The position numbers and the translations under genes were made by a program. Below are positions 1-5,505 of a DNA stretch of 5,971 nt, one piece after another. Positions within the stretch are counted from its first letter, which is position 1; every line of letters begins with the position of its first letter. Source of the stretch: Chloroflexota bacterium. GTDB taxonomy: Bacteria > Chloroflexota > Anaerolineae > Promineifilales > Promineifilaceae. The stretch covers positions 1-5,971 of the forward strand of contig JAAEOP010000666.1 in NCBI GenBank assembly GCA_024223125.1, given 5' to 3'. The notes beneath the pieces are model-generated. The model was not told where the DNA came from, made no database searches, and saw nothing but the letters and a program-made list of their open reading frames with translations.

Positions 1-543
1 CGGTTTAGGTGTGGCTGTATGTTCGGCCGCTTTAGGCGCTTTGTTTACTGGCAATTGCTCAGGCAGGATGGCAGCCTGTTGGGCATCGGGTAGTTGGGCG
101 CGCACGGCCGTTGGTGACTGTAATTGGTTCCATAAAAACAGGCTGATTACACCTACAATCAAAAAGAGAATGATAAAAAGTGTGGCCCAGATGACGGCTG
201 TTTTGCCCTTTTTTTTGTGGGGTGTGTGAGCGGCCGTTTCTGGGGTCGGCAGGTTGGGTATTTGCATTTCCCGTAAGCGGCGTTCAGCCCAACGACGAGC
301 CTCTGCCACCCGAGGATTGGTTGGATTTATCGCTTCTGCCCGCTGAACATATTCCAGACTCAGTTGAGGTGAAGGAGCTACACTGGCTAACCATAACCAG
401 ATCATCTCGTTGTCTGGCTCCAGGCGAGCAGCTTCATTTAACAGACGCTGCGCTTCCTGGCGCTGACCTTGTTTAATGGCCTGTCTGGCCTGGTTAATTA
501 GCTGTGCCGGCGACATCGGCTGTCGCGCTGAATAACTAGCCAT
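1..543 (-). CDS. TPR-like, single-pass membrane protein (C-terminus beyond window)
   Basis: This open frame of 181 codons starts at an ATG (543-541) and has no stop before the window's left edge, so the gene is partial. Residues 12-90 are helical and TPR-like: a helix pair around AQLINQARQAIKQGQRQEAQ, then LNEAARLEPDNEMIWLWLA and a second unit ending at AINPTNPRVAEARRWAERRL. Residues 114-138 form one hydrophobic span preceded by a basic stretch (HKKKGK, 109-114), which puts the TPR part in the cytoplasm. A Pro/Ala-rich linker follows (140-181), leading to an unseen extracytoplasmic domain. The start overlaps the amidase stop by 8 bases (ATGGCTAG), with no clear Shine-Dalgarno, which suggests translational coupling. 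Function is unknown. A cell-envelope role is inferred only from the amidase partner. The coding frame is convincing; the product name is only descriptive. Confidence 0.8.
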   Translation of the reverse strand, partial: MASYSARQPMSPAQLINQARQAIKQGQRQEAQRLLNEAARLEPDNEMIWLWLASVAPSPQLSLEYVQRAEAINPTNPRVAEARRWAERRLREMQIPNLPTPETAAHTPHKKKGKTAVIWATLFIILFLIVGVISLFLWNQLQSPTAVRAQLPDAQQAAILPEQLPVNKAPKAAEHTATPKP

Positions 544-1327
544 TGTTAGGGCGTACTTGATTCAGGTAGCATTGAATGCCGCTAAAGACGCCAGCGGCTG
601 GGATGTTGGATTGGGTGGTTAAAATTTCTCGGTCTAAATTCAAAAAGCCAACTTCAATAATAACGGCCGGAACGCCCAGAGGAATTTCACGGAAGACATG
701 ATAATCAGTCATATGTTCGGTGATGGTGGTGGGATGGTAAGGCAGTTGGGTGACTTCACCATAAGATTGTTCCAGACAACTATTTAGTGCGGCTGAGTCG
801 GTATAACTGGAACCGGCAATCTTAAAACCTGTCAATTGATCGTGATAGTAGACGCAGGAGTCGGCATGGATGGAGATGACGGCCGTGGCCCCATACCGCC
901 CCAATCGTTCATCAAACTCATCCAGCAAATCAACCGGAACCCCATCAGCTTGCAGTTGAGCCACAACTTGCCGGGTAATACTATCATTCACCTCTGCTTC
1001 TGTCAGACCGTCTGGGCAAACGGCGCCACTGTCAAACCCTTTGTGTCCGGCAATAATGCCAATACGCAGCGGTCCCGGACTTTGTGCCAGCCGTTGTAAG
1101 ACGGGTTGTTGGGGGACTGACTTAAAAATGGGAGCAGACATGGTGGATTGGGCGCTGAGATCAATCATTTCGGCCGTTGCTTCTTCGGGGCTAAAATACA
1201 AGTAGACGGCAATCATACCGGCAAAGGCCACAATGATGAAAATGACCAGACGGAGATTGCCTAAAAGAAAATGAAGCCAGGAGGATGCGGGGGATACCCA
1301 CGTTGTATTTTCATAATCAGATTGCAT
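536..1327 (-). CDS. membrane-anchored N-acetylmuramoyl-L-alanine amidase (Amidase_3 family)
   Basis: The product is 263 aa. It should be a zinc amidase that cleaves the bond between N-acetylmuramic acid and the stem peptide of peptidoglycan outside the membrane. Residues 24-45 form one membrane span (signal anchor) and 46-85 a linker. The catalytic domain covers about 87-258. Zinc ligands are seen as H95 in GHKGFDSGA, E110 in LTEAEVN and H154 in ISIHADS, and the catalytic Glu as E225 in PAVIIEVGF; all four key residues of the family are present. The open frame continues upstream to a TTG at 1420, but those 31 codons are Cys-rich, lie before the first ATG and do not look like a signal sequence, so I chose the ATG at 1327. 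No good Shine-Dalgarno precedes either start. The gene overlaps the downstream TPR gene by 8 bases, so the two are probably co-transcribed. It could act in cell separation, wall turnover or sporulation-like lysis; the sequence does not decide which. Confidence 0.9.
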   Translation of the reverse strand: MQSDYENTTWVSPASSWLHFLLGNLRLVIFIIVAFAGMIAVYLYFSPEEATAEMIDLSAQSTMSAPIFKSVPQQPVLQRLAQSPGPLRIGIIAGHKGFDSGAVCPDGLTEAEVNDSITRQVVAQLQADGVPVDLLDEFDERLGRYGATAVISIHADSCVYYHDQLTGFKIAGSSYTDSAALNSCLEQSYGEVTQLPYHPTTITEHMTDYHVFREIPLGVPAVIIEVGFLNLDREILTTQSNIPAAGVFSGIQCYLNQVRPNNG

Positions 1328-1446
1328 TATGTCTAATATTTTACACGAAACGGGCTGGTAATGAAACAGGCAATCTTGTTGTCTGATACAGTAAGGTAAG
1401 CATGAGAAAGGGTAGCCCAAATAACGGTCTCATGATACAAAGAAAC

Positions 1447-1497
1447 ATGGCAGTTAAAATTGCTGCTACGTTTGCGAAGTCGGCCTATGCTGACTGA
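1447..1497 (+). CDS. possible 16-residue alanine-rich leader peptide
   Basis: ATG at 1447 opens a frame of 16 codons and a TGA stop (1495-1497), giving MAVKIAATFAKSAYAD. Six of the 16 residues are Ala, written with GCA, GCT, GCG and GCC. The stop lies 5 bases before a terminator-like hairpin, and two weaker hairpins fall inside the frame, as in attenuator leaders. Against it: only a weak purine stretch (AAAGAAA) precedes the ATG, and an ORF this short arises easily by chance. Confidence 0.2.
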   Translation: MAVKIAATFAKSAYAD

Positions 1498-1502
1498 GAC
1501 TT

Positions 1503-1522
1503 AACCGGCGCAGGCCGGTTTT
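1503..1522 (+). terminator. terminator-like hairpin in the sigma gene leader (weak)
   Basis: A perfect 7-bp stem AACCGGC (1503-1509) pairs with GCCGGTT (1514-1520) around a GCAG loop and runs into TTTT (1519-1522). The T-run is short, so termination would be partial at best. Its place 120 bases before the sigma start fits an attenuator. The 3' arm with flanking bases (1513-1521) can alternatively pair with 1477-1485 (nine pairs, two of them G-U), a possible antiterminator. Confidence 0.35.
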
Positions 1523-1644
1523 GCAACTGTGGTAGCGAATTTATTTGCCAGGTAAACTTATGAATTTGTCACCTTTTATCACTGAACTGGCTCTTACTAA
1601 TAGAGGCGAAAAATAGGCTGTGTTTACGGCCGTTGGAGCGTAAT

Positions 1645-2286
1645 ATGATGGAAAAAACGGACATCCTGGTCATTAACGCCAGAAACCTAAACTTAAGCGT
1701 CAACCAGAGACACTTGGCTTTTGGTGAATTAGTTAACCGTTTTTATGACACTTCCTACCATTGGGCCTATGCTATCCTCGGCGACAGTTACCAGGCTCAG
1801 GATGCGACTCAAGAAGCTTTTGTGGCCGCCTTTCAAAATTTAACTCAACTGCGGGAACCATTGGCCTTTGCTGGCTGGTTGCGCCAGATTGTTGTCAGCC
1901 AGGCGTACCGTTTAGGTCGCGGAACGAAAATCTCTACCCGACCAATTGAATCGGCCCCAGAAATGCCGGCGACCGAACCTGGCCCTGCCTCTATATTAGA
2001 AGAAACAGAAATGAAAGAAAAAGTCATAGCTGCCATTCAAGCCCTGCCTGAAAAAGAACAGGTTGTTACCCAACTGTTTTATTTGAAGGGATACTCCCAA
2101 AAAGAGATAGCACGTTTGTTGGAACTTCCCCTGACCACTGTAAAAAAGCGGCTGCAATATGCCCGGCGTAATTTGAAAGGCATTATGGTTTCTATGGTAG
2201 ATGCTTTTATTCCGGCCGCAGCCCCACCAGAGCCTATACTGGTTCCCATTCCCGTGCGGAAAAATTCTCTCCGTTTCCATAGTTGA
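1645..2286 (+). CDS. ECF-type (extracytoplasmic function) sigma-70 family factor
   Basis: The product is 213 aa and should direct RNA polymerase to a specific promoter set. Region 2 covers about residues 22-92: the core-binding stretch runs from FGELVNRFYDTSYHWAYAIL through the acidic DATQEAFVAAFQNL, then region 2.4-like WLRQIVVSQAYRLGR. Region 4 covers about 125-180: IQALPEKEQVVTQLFYLKGY, then a helix-turn-helix with SQKEIARLLELPLTTVKKRL and YARRNLKG. Sigma regions 1 and 3 are absent, as in ECF factors. A 33-residue Pro-rich tail (181-213, PAAAPPEPILVPIPV) follows region 4. I chose the ATG at 1645 because GGAG at 1635-1638 sits 6 bases upstream; an in-frame TTG at 1633 overlaps that site and is rejected. 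No anti-sigma gene lies next to it; the neighbour is ftsH, 188 bases downstream. The class is secure, the subgroup and regulon are unknown. Confidence 0.92.
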   Translation: MMEKTDILVINARNLNLSVNQRHLAFGELVNRFYDTSYHWAYAILGDSYQAQDATQEAFVAAFQNLTQLREPLAFAGWLRQIVVSQAYRLGRGTKISTRPIESAPEMPATEPGPASILEETEMKEKVIAAIQALPEKEQVVTQLFYLKGYSQKEIARLLELPLTTVKKRLQYARRNLKGIMVSMVDAFIPAAAPPEPILVPIPVRKNSLRFHS

Positions 2287-2311
2287 AGTTGTACGCTTTT
2301 CTGCGTACAAT
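2283..2311 (+). promoter_or_regulatory. predicted ftsH promoter (TTGAAG-17-TACAAT)
   Basis: TTGAAG (2283-2288, four of six matches to TTGACA) is followed after exactly 17 bases by TACAAT (2306-2311, five of six to TATAAT). It overlaps the last bases of the sigma gene, so ftsH could be transcribed separately from it. Transcription would start near 2318, giving a leader of about 157 bases. This is a consensus match only. Confidence 0.5.
2289..2310. promoter_or_regulatory. perfect palindrome in the promoter spacer, probable operator
   Basis: TTGTACGC (2289-2296) and GCGTACAA (2303-2310) are perfect inverted repeats around TTTTCT. The dyad fills the 17-base spacer and five bases of the -10 box of the predicted ftsH promoter, a classic site for a dimeric repressor. 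It is not a Rho-independent terminator because no T-run follows either arm. It does not match CIRCE or LexA boxes that I know. A transcript hairpin for the sigma mRNA 3' end is the main alternative. Confidence 0.5.
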
Positions 2312-2345
2312 GACAGGATACGAGAAGAACTAACCAGCAGAAAAT

Positions 2346-2428
2346 GTACTGTCTATTAGTACCGTAGCTTTCAATGAGGAGTGGGTATCCTCAGATGCCT
2401 GTTTGCATTTGAGAATGCAGACTCCTCA
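2346..2428 (+). promoter_or_regulatory. structured 5' leader of ftsH with mutually exclusive pairings
   Basis: Three hairpins follow each other: GTACT/AGTAC (2346-2350 with 2358-2362), TGAGGA/TCCTCA (2375-2380 with 2388-2393) and a 9-bp stem with one G-U (2401-2409 with 2414-2422). The segment TGAGGAGT (2375-2382) is also perfectly complementary to ACTCCTCA (2421-2428), so the second hairpin competes with an 8-bp long-range helix that would enclose the third. It contains an AGGAG that could mimic a Shine-Dalgarno site. The layout resembles a riboswitch or thermosensor leader, but no known class is recognised. Confidence 0.35.
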
Positions 2429-2474
2429 AAACCGTAAAGCCGAGGCACTTGATCGAGAGAAAAGAGTAAGAAAA

Positions 2475-4385
2475 ATGGACGAACAACCAGAAGGAAACCG
2501 CCCCTCGATACCAACCTGGGTGTGGATTATTACAATATTTGCCATCATTTTGGGTCTGCAATTGTTTTTAAGCGGCCGTTTTACCAGCAGCCAGGCCGTT
2601 CCCATGACCGAATTTGTGAATTCGGTACAGAGTGGTCAGGTAGATGAAATTGTTATTAGCGGAGATAAATTGGAAGCTATTAAGAATGGGGAGATTGTTA
2701 CCTATGCTTTCAAGGATTCCAAAGATAGTTACTCCCAAGAGCTGGAATATTACGGCCTGACAGGACCGGTATTAGAGGAATTGGGGGTGGAGGTCAGTGT
2801 CAATGATCAATCTATCCGTAATAACTTGTTTAGTATTGCCCTGACATTGGGGCCAATTTTGCTGCTTATCTGGATTTTCAGTCGTGGCTTCCGGCAGATG
2901 CAGGGGGGTGGGGGCAACAGCATTTTTGGTTTCGGCCGTAGCAAAGCCAAAAACCTGAATGACGCCGACCGGCCCACTGTGACCTTTGACGATGTGGCCG
3001 GTGTGGATGAGGCCAAGCTAGAACTTCAGGAAGTGGTGCAATTCTTGCGCGAACCGGAGAAGTTTGTGCAAGTAGGGGCGCGTATTCCCAAAGGGGTGCT
3101 GATGGTTGGCCCGCCAGGAACGGGTAAAACATTGTTAGCCCGCGCAGTCGCCGGGGAAGCGGGCGTCCCCTTCTTCCATATTTCCGGTTCTGAATTTGTA
3201 GAGATGTTTGTGGGTGTGGGGGCCAGTCGGGTACGCGATTTATTTGACAAGGCCAAGCAAAGCGCTCCGTCTATTGTGTTTGTAGACGAGATTGATGCTG
3301 TCGGCCGTCAGCGCGGGGCCGGTTTGGGCGGTGGTCATGATGAACGTGAACAAACCTTAAACCAGATTTTAGTAGAGATGGACGGCTTTGATAATGAAAC
3401 CAATATCATTGTGATGGCGGCCACGAACCGGGCTGATATTCTGGACCCGGCTTTGCTGCGCCCCGGCCGTTTTGATCGCAAGGTATTTGTAGACCTGCCG
3501 GATATTAAGGGGCGGGAACTGATTTTGCAGGTTCATGCCCGTGGTAAACCCATCTCTAAAGAAGTGGAGATGCAAGAATTTGCCCGCTTAACGGCCGGTT
3601 TTTCTGGGGCTGACCTGGAAAACTTGTTGAATGAAGCCGCCATTTTTGCTGCTCGCCGCGATAAACGAACTATCGGCCGTCTGGAATTTCAGGATGCCTT
3701 TGACCGGGTGGCGATGGGGCCGGAAAAGAAGAGCCGGGTGATGAGCCAGGAAGATAAGGAGACAATTGCCTACCATGAAGCGGGTCATGCCGTAGTGAGC
3801 TTTTTCCTGCTGAATACGGATCCGGTACAGAAAATTACCATTGTGCCGCGCGGCCGGGCTGGTGGCTATGTAATGCCTTTGCCGGAAGACCGCATGGTGT
3901 ATACACGTGAATTTATTGAGGATAGTATTTGCTGGGCATTGGGTGGCCGGGCGGCCGAAGAAATCTTCTTTGGGCGTATTACAACCGGCGCCGCCAGCGA
4001 TTTGCAGCAAAGTACGCGCCGGGCACGAGCGATGGTGATGCAGTATGGTATGTCCGACAAATTGGGTTTGCCAATTTATGGCGATGAAGGCTCGAATCCA
4101 TTTTTGGGCCGGGATTATGGTCTGGGCGGCCGTGATTATAGTGAAGAAGCAGCCCGCGAGATTGATGCGGAAGTGCGGCAAATTTTGGGTGAACAATACG
4201 GCCGTGCCCTCGATGTCATCAGAGAAAATCAACCCCATGTGGAACGTCTGGTAGAGACATTGTTGGAAGTGGAGACATTGGATCGGCTGGTGTTTGAAGA
4301 GTTGATGAATGCCCCAATAAACGATAACAATCAGGAAGATGTGTTGGAACAGGAAATGCTGCCGGAACCTACCCCCTCTGATTAG
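2475..4385 (+). CDS. ftsH: ATP-dependent zinc metalloprotease FtsH
   Basis: The product is 636 aa, normal for FtsH: a membrane-bound hexameric AAA+ protease that extracts and degrades misassembled membrane proteins and some short-lived regulators. Membrane spans lie at about 13-33 and 117-137, with an extracytoplasmic domain between them. The AAA+ module has Walker A GPPGTGKT (212-219), pore motif FVG (245-247), Walker B IVFVDEID (267-274) and the second region of homology with arginine fingers R329 and R332. The M41 peptidase has HEAGH (434-438), with third zinc ligand D509 in TTGAASDL. A Gly-rich linker (144-153) follows span 2, and an acidic tail ends the protein. I chose the ATG at 2475, preceded by purine-rich AAAGAGTAAG. 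In-frame alternatives at 2415 (ATG, buried in a hairpin) and 2403 (TTG) would add 20-24 charged residues before span 1. A promoter with an operator-like dyad lies upstream and a strong terminator downstream. It appears complete and active. Confidence 0.98.
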   Translation: MDEQPEGNRPSIPTWVWIITIFAIILGLQLFLSGRFTSSQAVPMTEFVNSVQSGQVDEIVISGDKLEAIKNGEIVTYAFKDSKDSYSQELEYYGLTGPVLEELGVEVSVNDQSIRNNLFSIALTLGPILLLIWIFSRGFRQMQGGGGNSIFGFGRSKAKNLNDADRPTVTFDDVAGVDEAKLELQEVVQFLREPEKFVQVGARIPKGVLMVGPPGTGKTLLARAVAGEAGVPFFHISGSEFVEMFVGVGASRVRDLFDKAKQSAPSIVFVDEIDAVGRQRGAGLGGGHDEREQTLNQILVEMDGFDNETNIIVMAATNRADILDPALLRPGRFDRKVFVDLPDIKGRELILQVHARGKPISKEVEMQEFARLTAGFSGADLENLLNEAAIFAARRDKRTIGRLEFQDAFDRVAMGPEKKSRVMSQEDKETIAYHEAGHAVVSFFLLNTDPVQKITIVPRGRAGGYVMPLPEDRMVYTREFIEDSICWALGGRAAEEIFFGRITTGAASDLQQSTRRARAMVMQYGMSDKLGLPIYGDEGSNPFLGRDYGLGGRDYSEEAAREIDAEVRQILGEQYGRALDVIRENQPHVERLVETLLEVETLDRLVFEELMNAPINDNNQEDVLEQEMLPEPTPSD

Positions 4386-4388
4386 AAT

Positions 4389-4404
4389 TGCAAGTGTGCA
4401 AGTG
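4389..4404. repeat. perfect tandem 8-mer, two copies
   Basis: TGCAAGTG occurs twice head to tail directly after the ftsH stop. It may be a small replication-slippage product or a protein-binding direct repeat. No function can be assigned. Confidence 0.5.
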
Positions 4405-4459
4405 ATCGGATGACAATGTTTGTGTAATTGGTGCAAATAATCGAAAGGAAATCTATAAT

Positions 4460-4500
4460 ACCCTCCTGCTGACTAAGTTGGCAGGAGGGTTTTTTGTTTT
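4460..4500 (+). terminator. Rho-independent terminator of ftsH
   Basis: A perfect 10-bp GC-rich stem, ACCCTCCTGC (4460-4469) with GCAGGAGGGT (4481-4490), closes an 11-base loop and runs into TTTTTTG and four more T (4490-4500). It lies 75 bases after the ftsH stop, should end the ftsH transcript, and separates it from the hydratase gene. Confidence 0.92.
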
Positions 4501-4595
4501 GTAACTATACAGTCTTCTCTCGACTGTCATACCTGCGAAGGTGAGTATCCAGATGTGTGGATCCCTGCCTTCGCAGGTATGACCTGTATAATTAC
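4501..4595. repeat. nested inverted repeat, REP/REPIN-like element
   Basis: The core is a perfect 16-bp inverted repeat, beginning GTCATACCTGCG (4526-4541) and ending CGCAGGTATGAC (4568-4583), around a 26-base centre that itself pairs ATCCA (4547-4551) with TGGAT (4558-4562). An outer 12-position repeat with one mismatch (4501-4512 with 4584-4595) encloses it, with 13 unpaired bases on the left (4513-4525). The right half alone folds as CCTGC-CTTC-GCAGG. The GTCATNCCTGCGAAGG/ATCCAG style resembles short palindromic REP elements scattered in many bacterial genomes. No transposase is present. Whether it is multicopy cannot be seen here. Confidence 0.75.
4587..4592 (+). promoter_or_regulatory. 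TATAAT -10 box at the right edge of the repeat element
   Basis: A perfect TATAAT lies 28 bases before the hydratase ATG, inside the right outer arm of the palindromic element. The only -35 candidate, CTGCCT (4565-4570, spacer 16), is weak. Transcription would start near 4599, leaving a short leader that includes the Shine-Dalgarno site. Since ftsH ends in a strong terminator, a promoter is needed here. Confidence 0.4.
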
Positions 4596-4619
4596 TTTTT
4601 ACACAAATGGAGGCATAAG

Positions 4620-5396
4620 ATGAGTGAGGAGATTGAACTGCGGCAGGATGGAGCCGTTTTGACGGTGGCGTTGAATCGGCCACAGGTTCACAATGCGTTG
4701 ACGGCAGCGATGATTGCTCGATTAGCGGCCGTTTTCCAGAATCTAAATGAGCGGGATGATGTGCGGGTAGTGGTGTTGACGGGCAACGGCCGTACCTTTT
4801 GTGCCGGCGCCGATTTGAAGGTGATGCTGGCTGCTGGTCAATCTACGTTTGAAGAGAATGTGCGCGGCGCTGAAGCTATCTTTGATTTGATGATGATGGT
4901 GGAACAGTGCTGTAAACCGGTGGTAGCCCGTGTGAATGGCAGCGCCATTGGTGGCGGTGTGGGGGTGATGAGCAGCTGCGATATTGTGGTGGCTGTGGAA
5001 CGGGCCAAATTCGGTTTCAGCGAAGTGCAGTTGGGTATTGTACCGGCCGTTATTTCACCGTTTGTGTTGGGGAAGATTGGGGCGCAAAACGGCCGTGAAC
5101 TTTTCTTGACTGGCGAACGTTTTACGGCCGTCGCAGCCCAAAATTATGGTCTGGTGCAGTATGTTGTGCCCGAAGCAGAATTGGACGCCAAAGTGAATGA
5201 GATTGTAGGCCATCTGCTGCTGGGCGCGCCAGGAGCGCAAGCAGCCATCAAGGAATTGGTAAGCGCTGTGGCCGGACGACCCAAAGAGGATGTCCGCACT
5301 TACACAGCCAACCTCATTGCCCAACGCCGCGAGAGCGATGAGGGTTTGGAAGGTATGAGCGCATTTTTGCAGAAACGTGAACCGTCCTGGCAGTGA
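4620..5396 (+). CDS. enoyl-CoA hydratase/isomerase family protein, methylglutaconyl-CoA hydratase-like
   Basis: The product is 258 aa, the standard crotonase length, and should be a cytoplasmic enzyme acting on an enoyl-CoA thioester. The N-terminus has LNRPQVHNALTAAMI (18-32). Oxyanion-hole segments are FCAGADLK (60-67) and NGSAIGGGVGVMSSCDI (106-122). The second catalytic Glu is kept as E135 in FGFSEVQLGIVPAVISPF. The first catalytic Glu of mitochondrial hydratase is replaced by G115, since GGGVGV stands where GGGCEL is usual. From family knowledge, that substitution together with SEVxLGxxPAxISPF is typical of bacterial LiuC-like enzymes of leucine breakdown, so that is my favoured subgroup. 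GGAGG at 4609-4613, 6 bases before the ATG, fixes the start; the frame continues upstream to a GTG at 4557 inside the repeat element. No other acyl-CoA gene adjoins it, so the pathway is unproven. Confidence 0.93.
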   Translation: MSEEIELRQDGAVLTVALNRPQVHNALTAAMIARLAAVFQNLNERDDVRVVVLTGNGRTFCAGADLKVMLAAGQSTFEENVRGAEAIFDLMMMVEQCCKPVVARVNGSAIGGGVGVMSSCDIVVAVERAKFGFSEVQLGIVPAVISPFVLGKIGAQNGRELFLTGERFTAVAAQNYGLVQYVVPEAELDAKVNEIVGHLLLGAPGAQAAIKELVSAVAGRPKEDVRTYTANLIAQRRESDEGLEGMSAFLQKREPSWQ

Positions 5397-5490
5397 AGTA
5401 GCAAGCAGCAAGTTATGATTGGTTGATGGTTGATGGTTGTTGGTGGTTAGTGGTTAGTAGCTTGTACCATCCACCATCCCTATCCACTAT
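5397..5490. repeat. degenerate heptanucleotide repeat tract
   Basis: From 5397 the sequence falls into 7-base units: AGTAGCA, AGCAGCA, then after two irregular units GATGGTT twice, GTTGGTG, GTTAGTG, GTTAGTA, GCTTGTA, CCATCCA, CCATCCC, TATCCAC. The middle turns from G/T-rich to C/A-rich, so GATGGTTGATGGT (5425-5437) pairs with ACCATCCACCATC (5466-5478) at 12 of 13 positions. It resembles the short tandemly repeated (STRR) heptamers of cyanobacteria. No T-run follows, so it is not a standard terminator. Confidence 0.65.
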
Positions 5491-5505
5491 TTACAAAGAG
5501 TATCC

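Larger units (their letters stand above)
1328..1644. other. divergent intergenic region between the amidase and sigma genes
   Basis: These 317 bases separate the minus-strand amidase from the plus-strand sigma gene and must contain both promoters. The amidase side has a TAAAAT-like -10 on the minus strand (1343-1338) only a few bases before its ATG, with a poor -35, so I do not call it firmly. The middle (1447-1522) holds a possible leader peptide and hairpins, listed separately. The part from 1523 to 1632 is AT-richer and shows no clear -35/-10 pair. The sigma ribosome binding site is GGAG at 1635-1638, directly after an ACGGCCGT palindrome (1626-1633). No RNA gene is recognised. Confidence 0.6.

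Noticed and set aside
222..476. Plus-strand open frame of 84 codons
   Set aside because: It is antisense to the TPR gene, whose helical repeat pattern and membrane span give a better coding explanation.
836..1099. Plus-strand open frame opposite the amidase gene
   Set aside because: It is antisense to the conserved amidase catalytic domain and has no recognisable motif. It is a shadow frame.
1338..1366. Minus-strand promoter for the amidase (TTTCAT-17-TAAAAT)
   Set aside because: The -10 is good, but the -35 matches only two of six bases and the start of transcription would fall about 4 bases before the ATG. Too weak to list as a feature.
1328..1420. N-terminal extension of the amidase from a TTG start at 1420
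   Set aside because: It adds a Cys-rich stretch of 31 residues before the signal anchor and uses a TTG without a Shine-Dalgarno site. The ATG at 1327 gives a normal membrane-anchored layout.
1441..1560. Known riboswitch or tRNA in the sigma leader
   Set aside because: I compared it from memory with TPP, SAM, cobalamin, glycine, fluoride and cyclic-di-GMP riboswitches and with the tRNA T-loop consensus, and found no match.
2403..2474. Longer FtsH starting at TTG 2403 or ATG 2415
   Set aside because: The extra residues are charged and precede the first span without family precedent that I know. The ATG at 2415 is inside a stem, while ATG 2475 has a purine-rich upstream stretch.
3588..4436. 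Long minus-strand open frame of 282 codons opposite ftsH
   Set aside because: It lies antisense to the conserved FtsH protease domain, with His/Ile/Cys-rich composition typical of reverse-frame reading and no domain.
4428..4459. TTGGTG ... TATAAT promoter just before the ftsH terminator
   Set aside because: The spacer is 20 bases and transcription would start inside the terminator stem, so a productive promoter is unlikely.
4557..4619. Hydratase starting at GTG 4557 within the palindromic element
   Set aside because: GGAGG is ideally spaced before the ATG at 4620, and the upstream codons are repeat-element sequence outside the crotonase domain.
5462..5490. Promoter TTGTAC-17-CACTAT for the protease gene
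   Set aside because: The -10 matches only three of six bases and the whole stretch belongs to the heptamer repeat tract.
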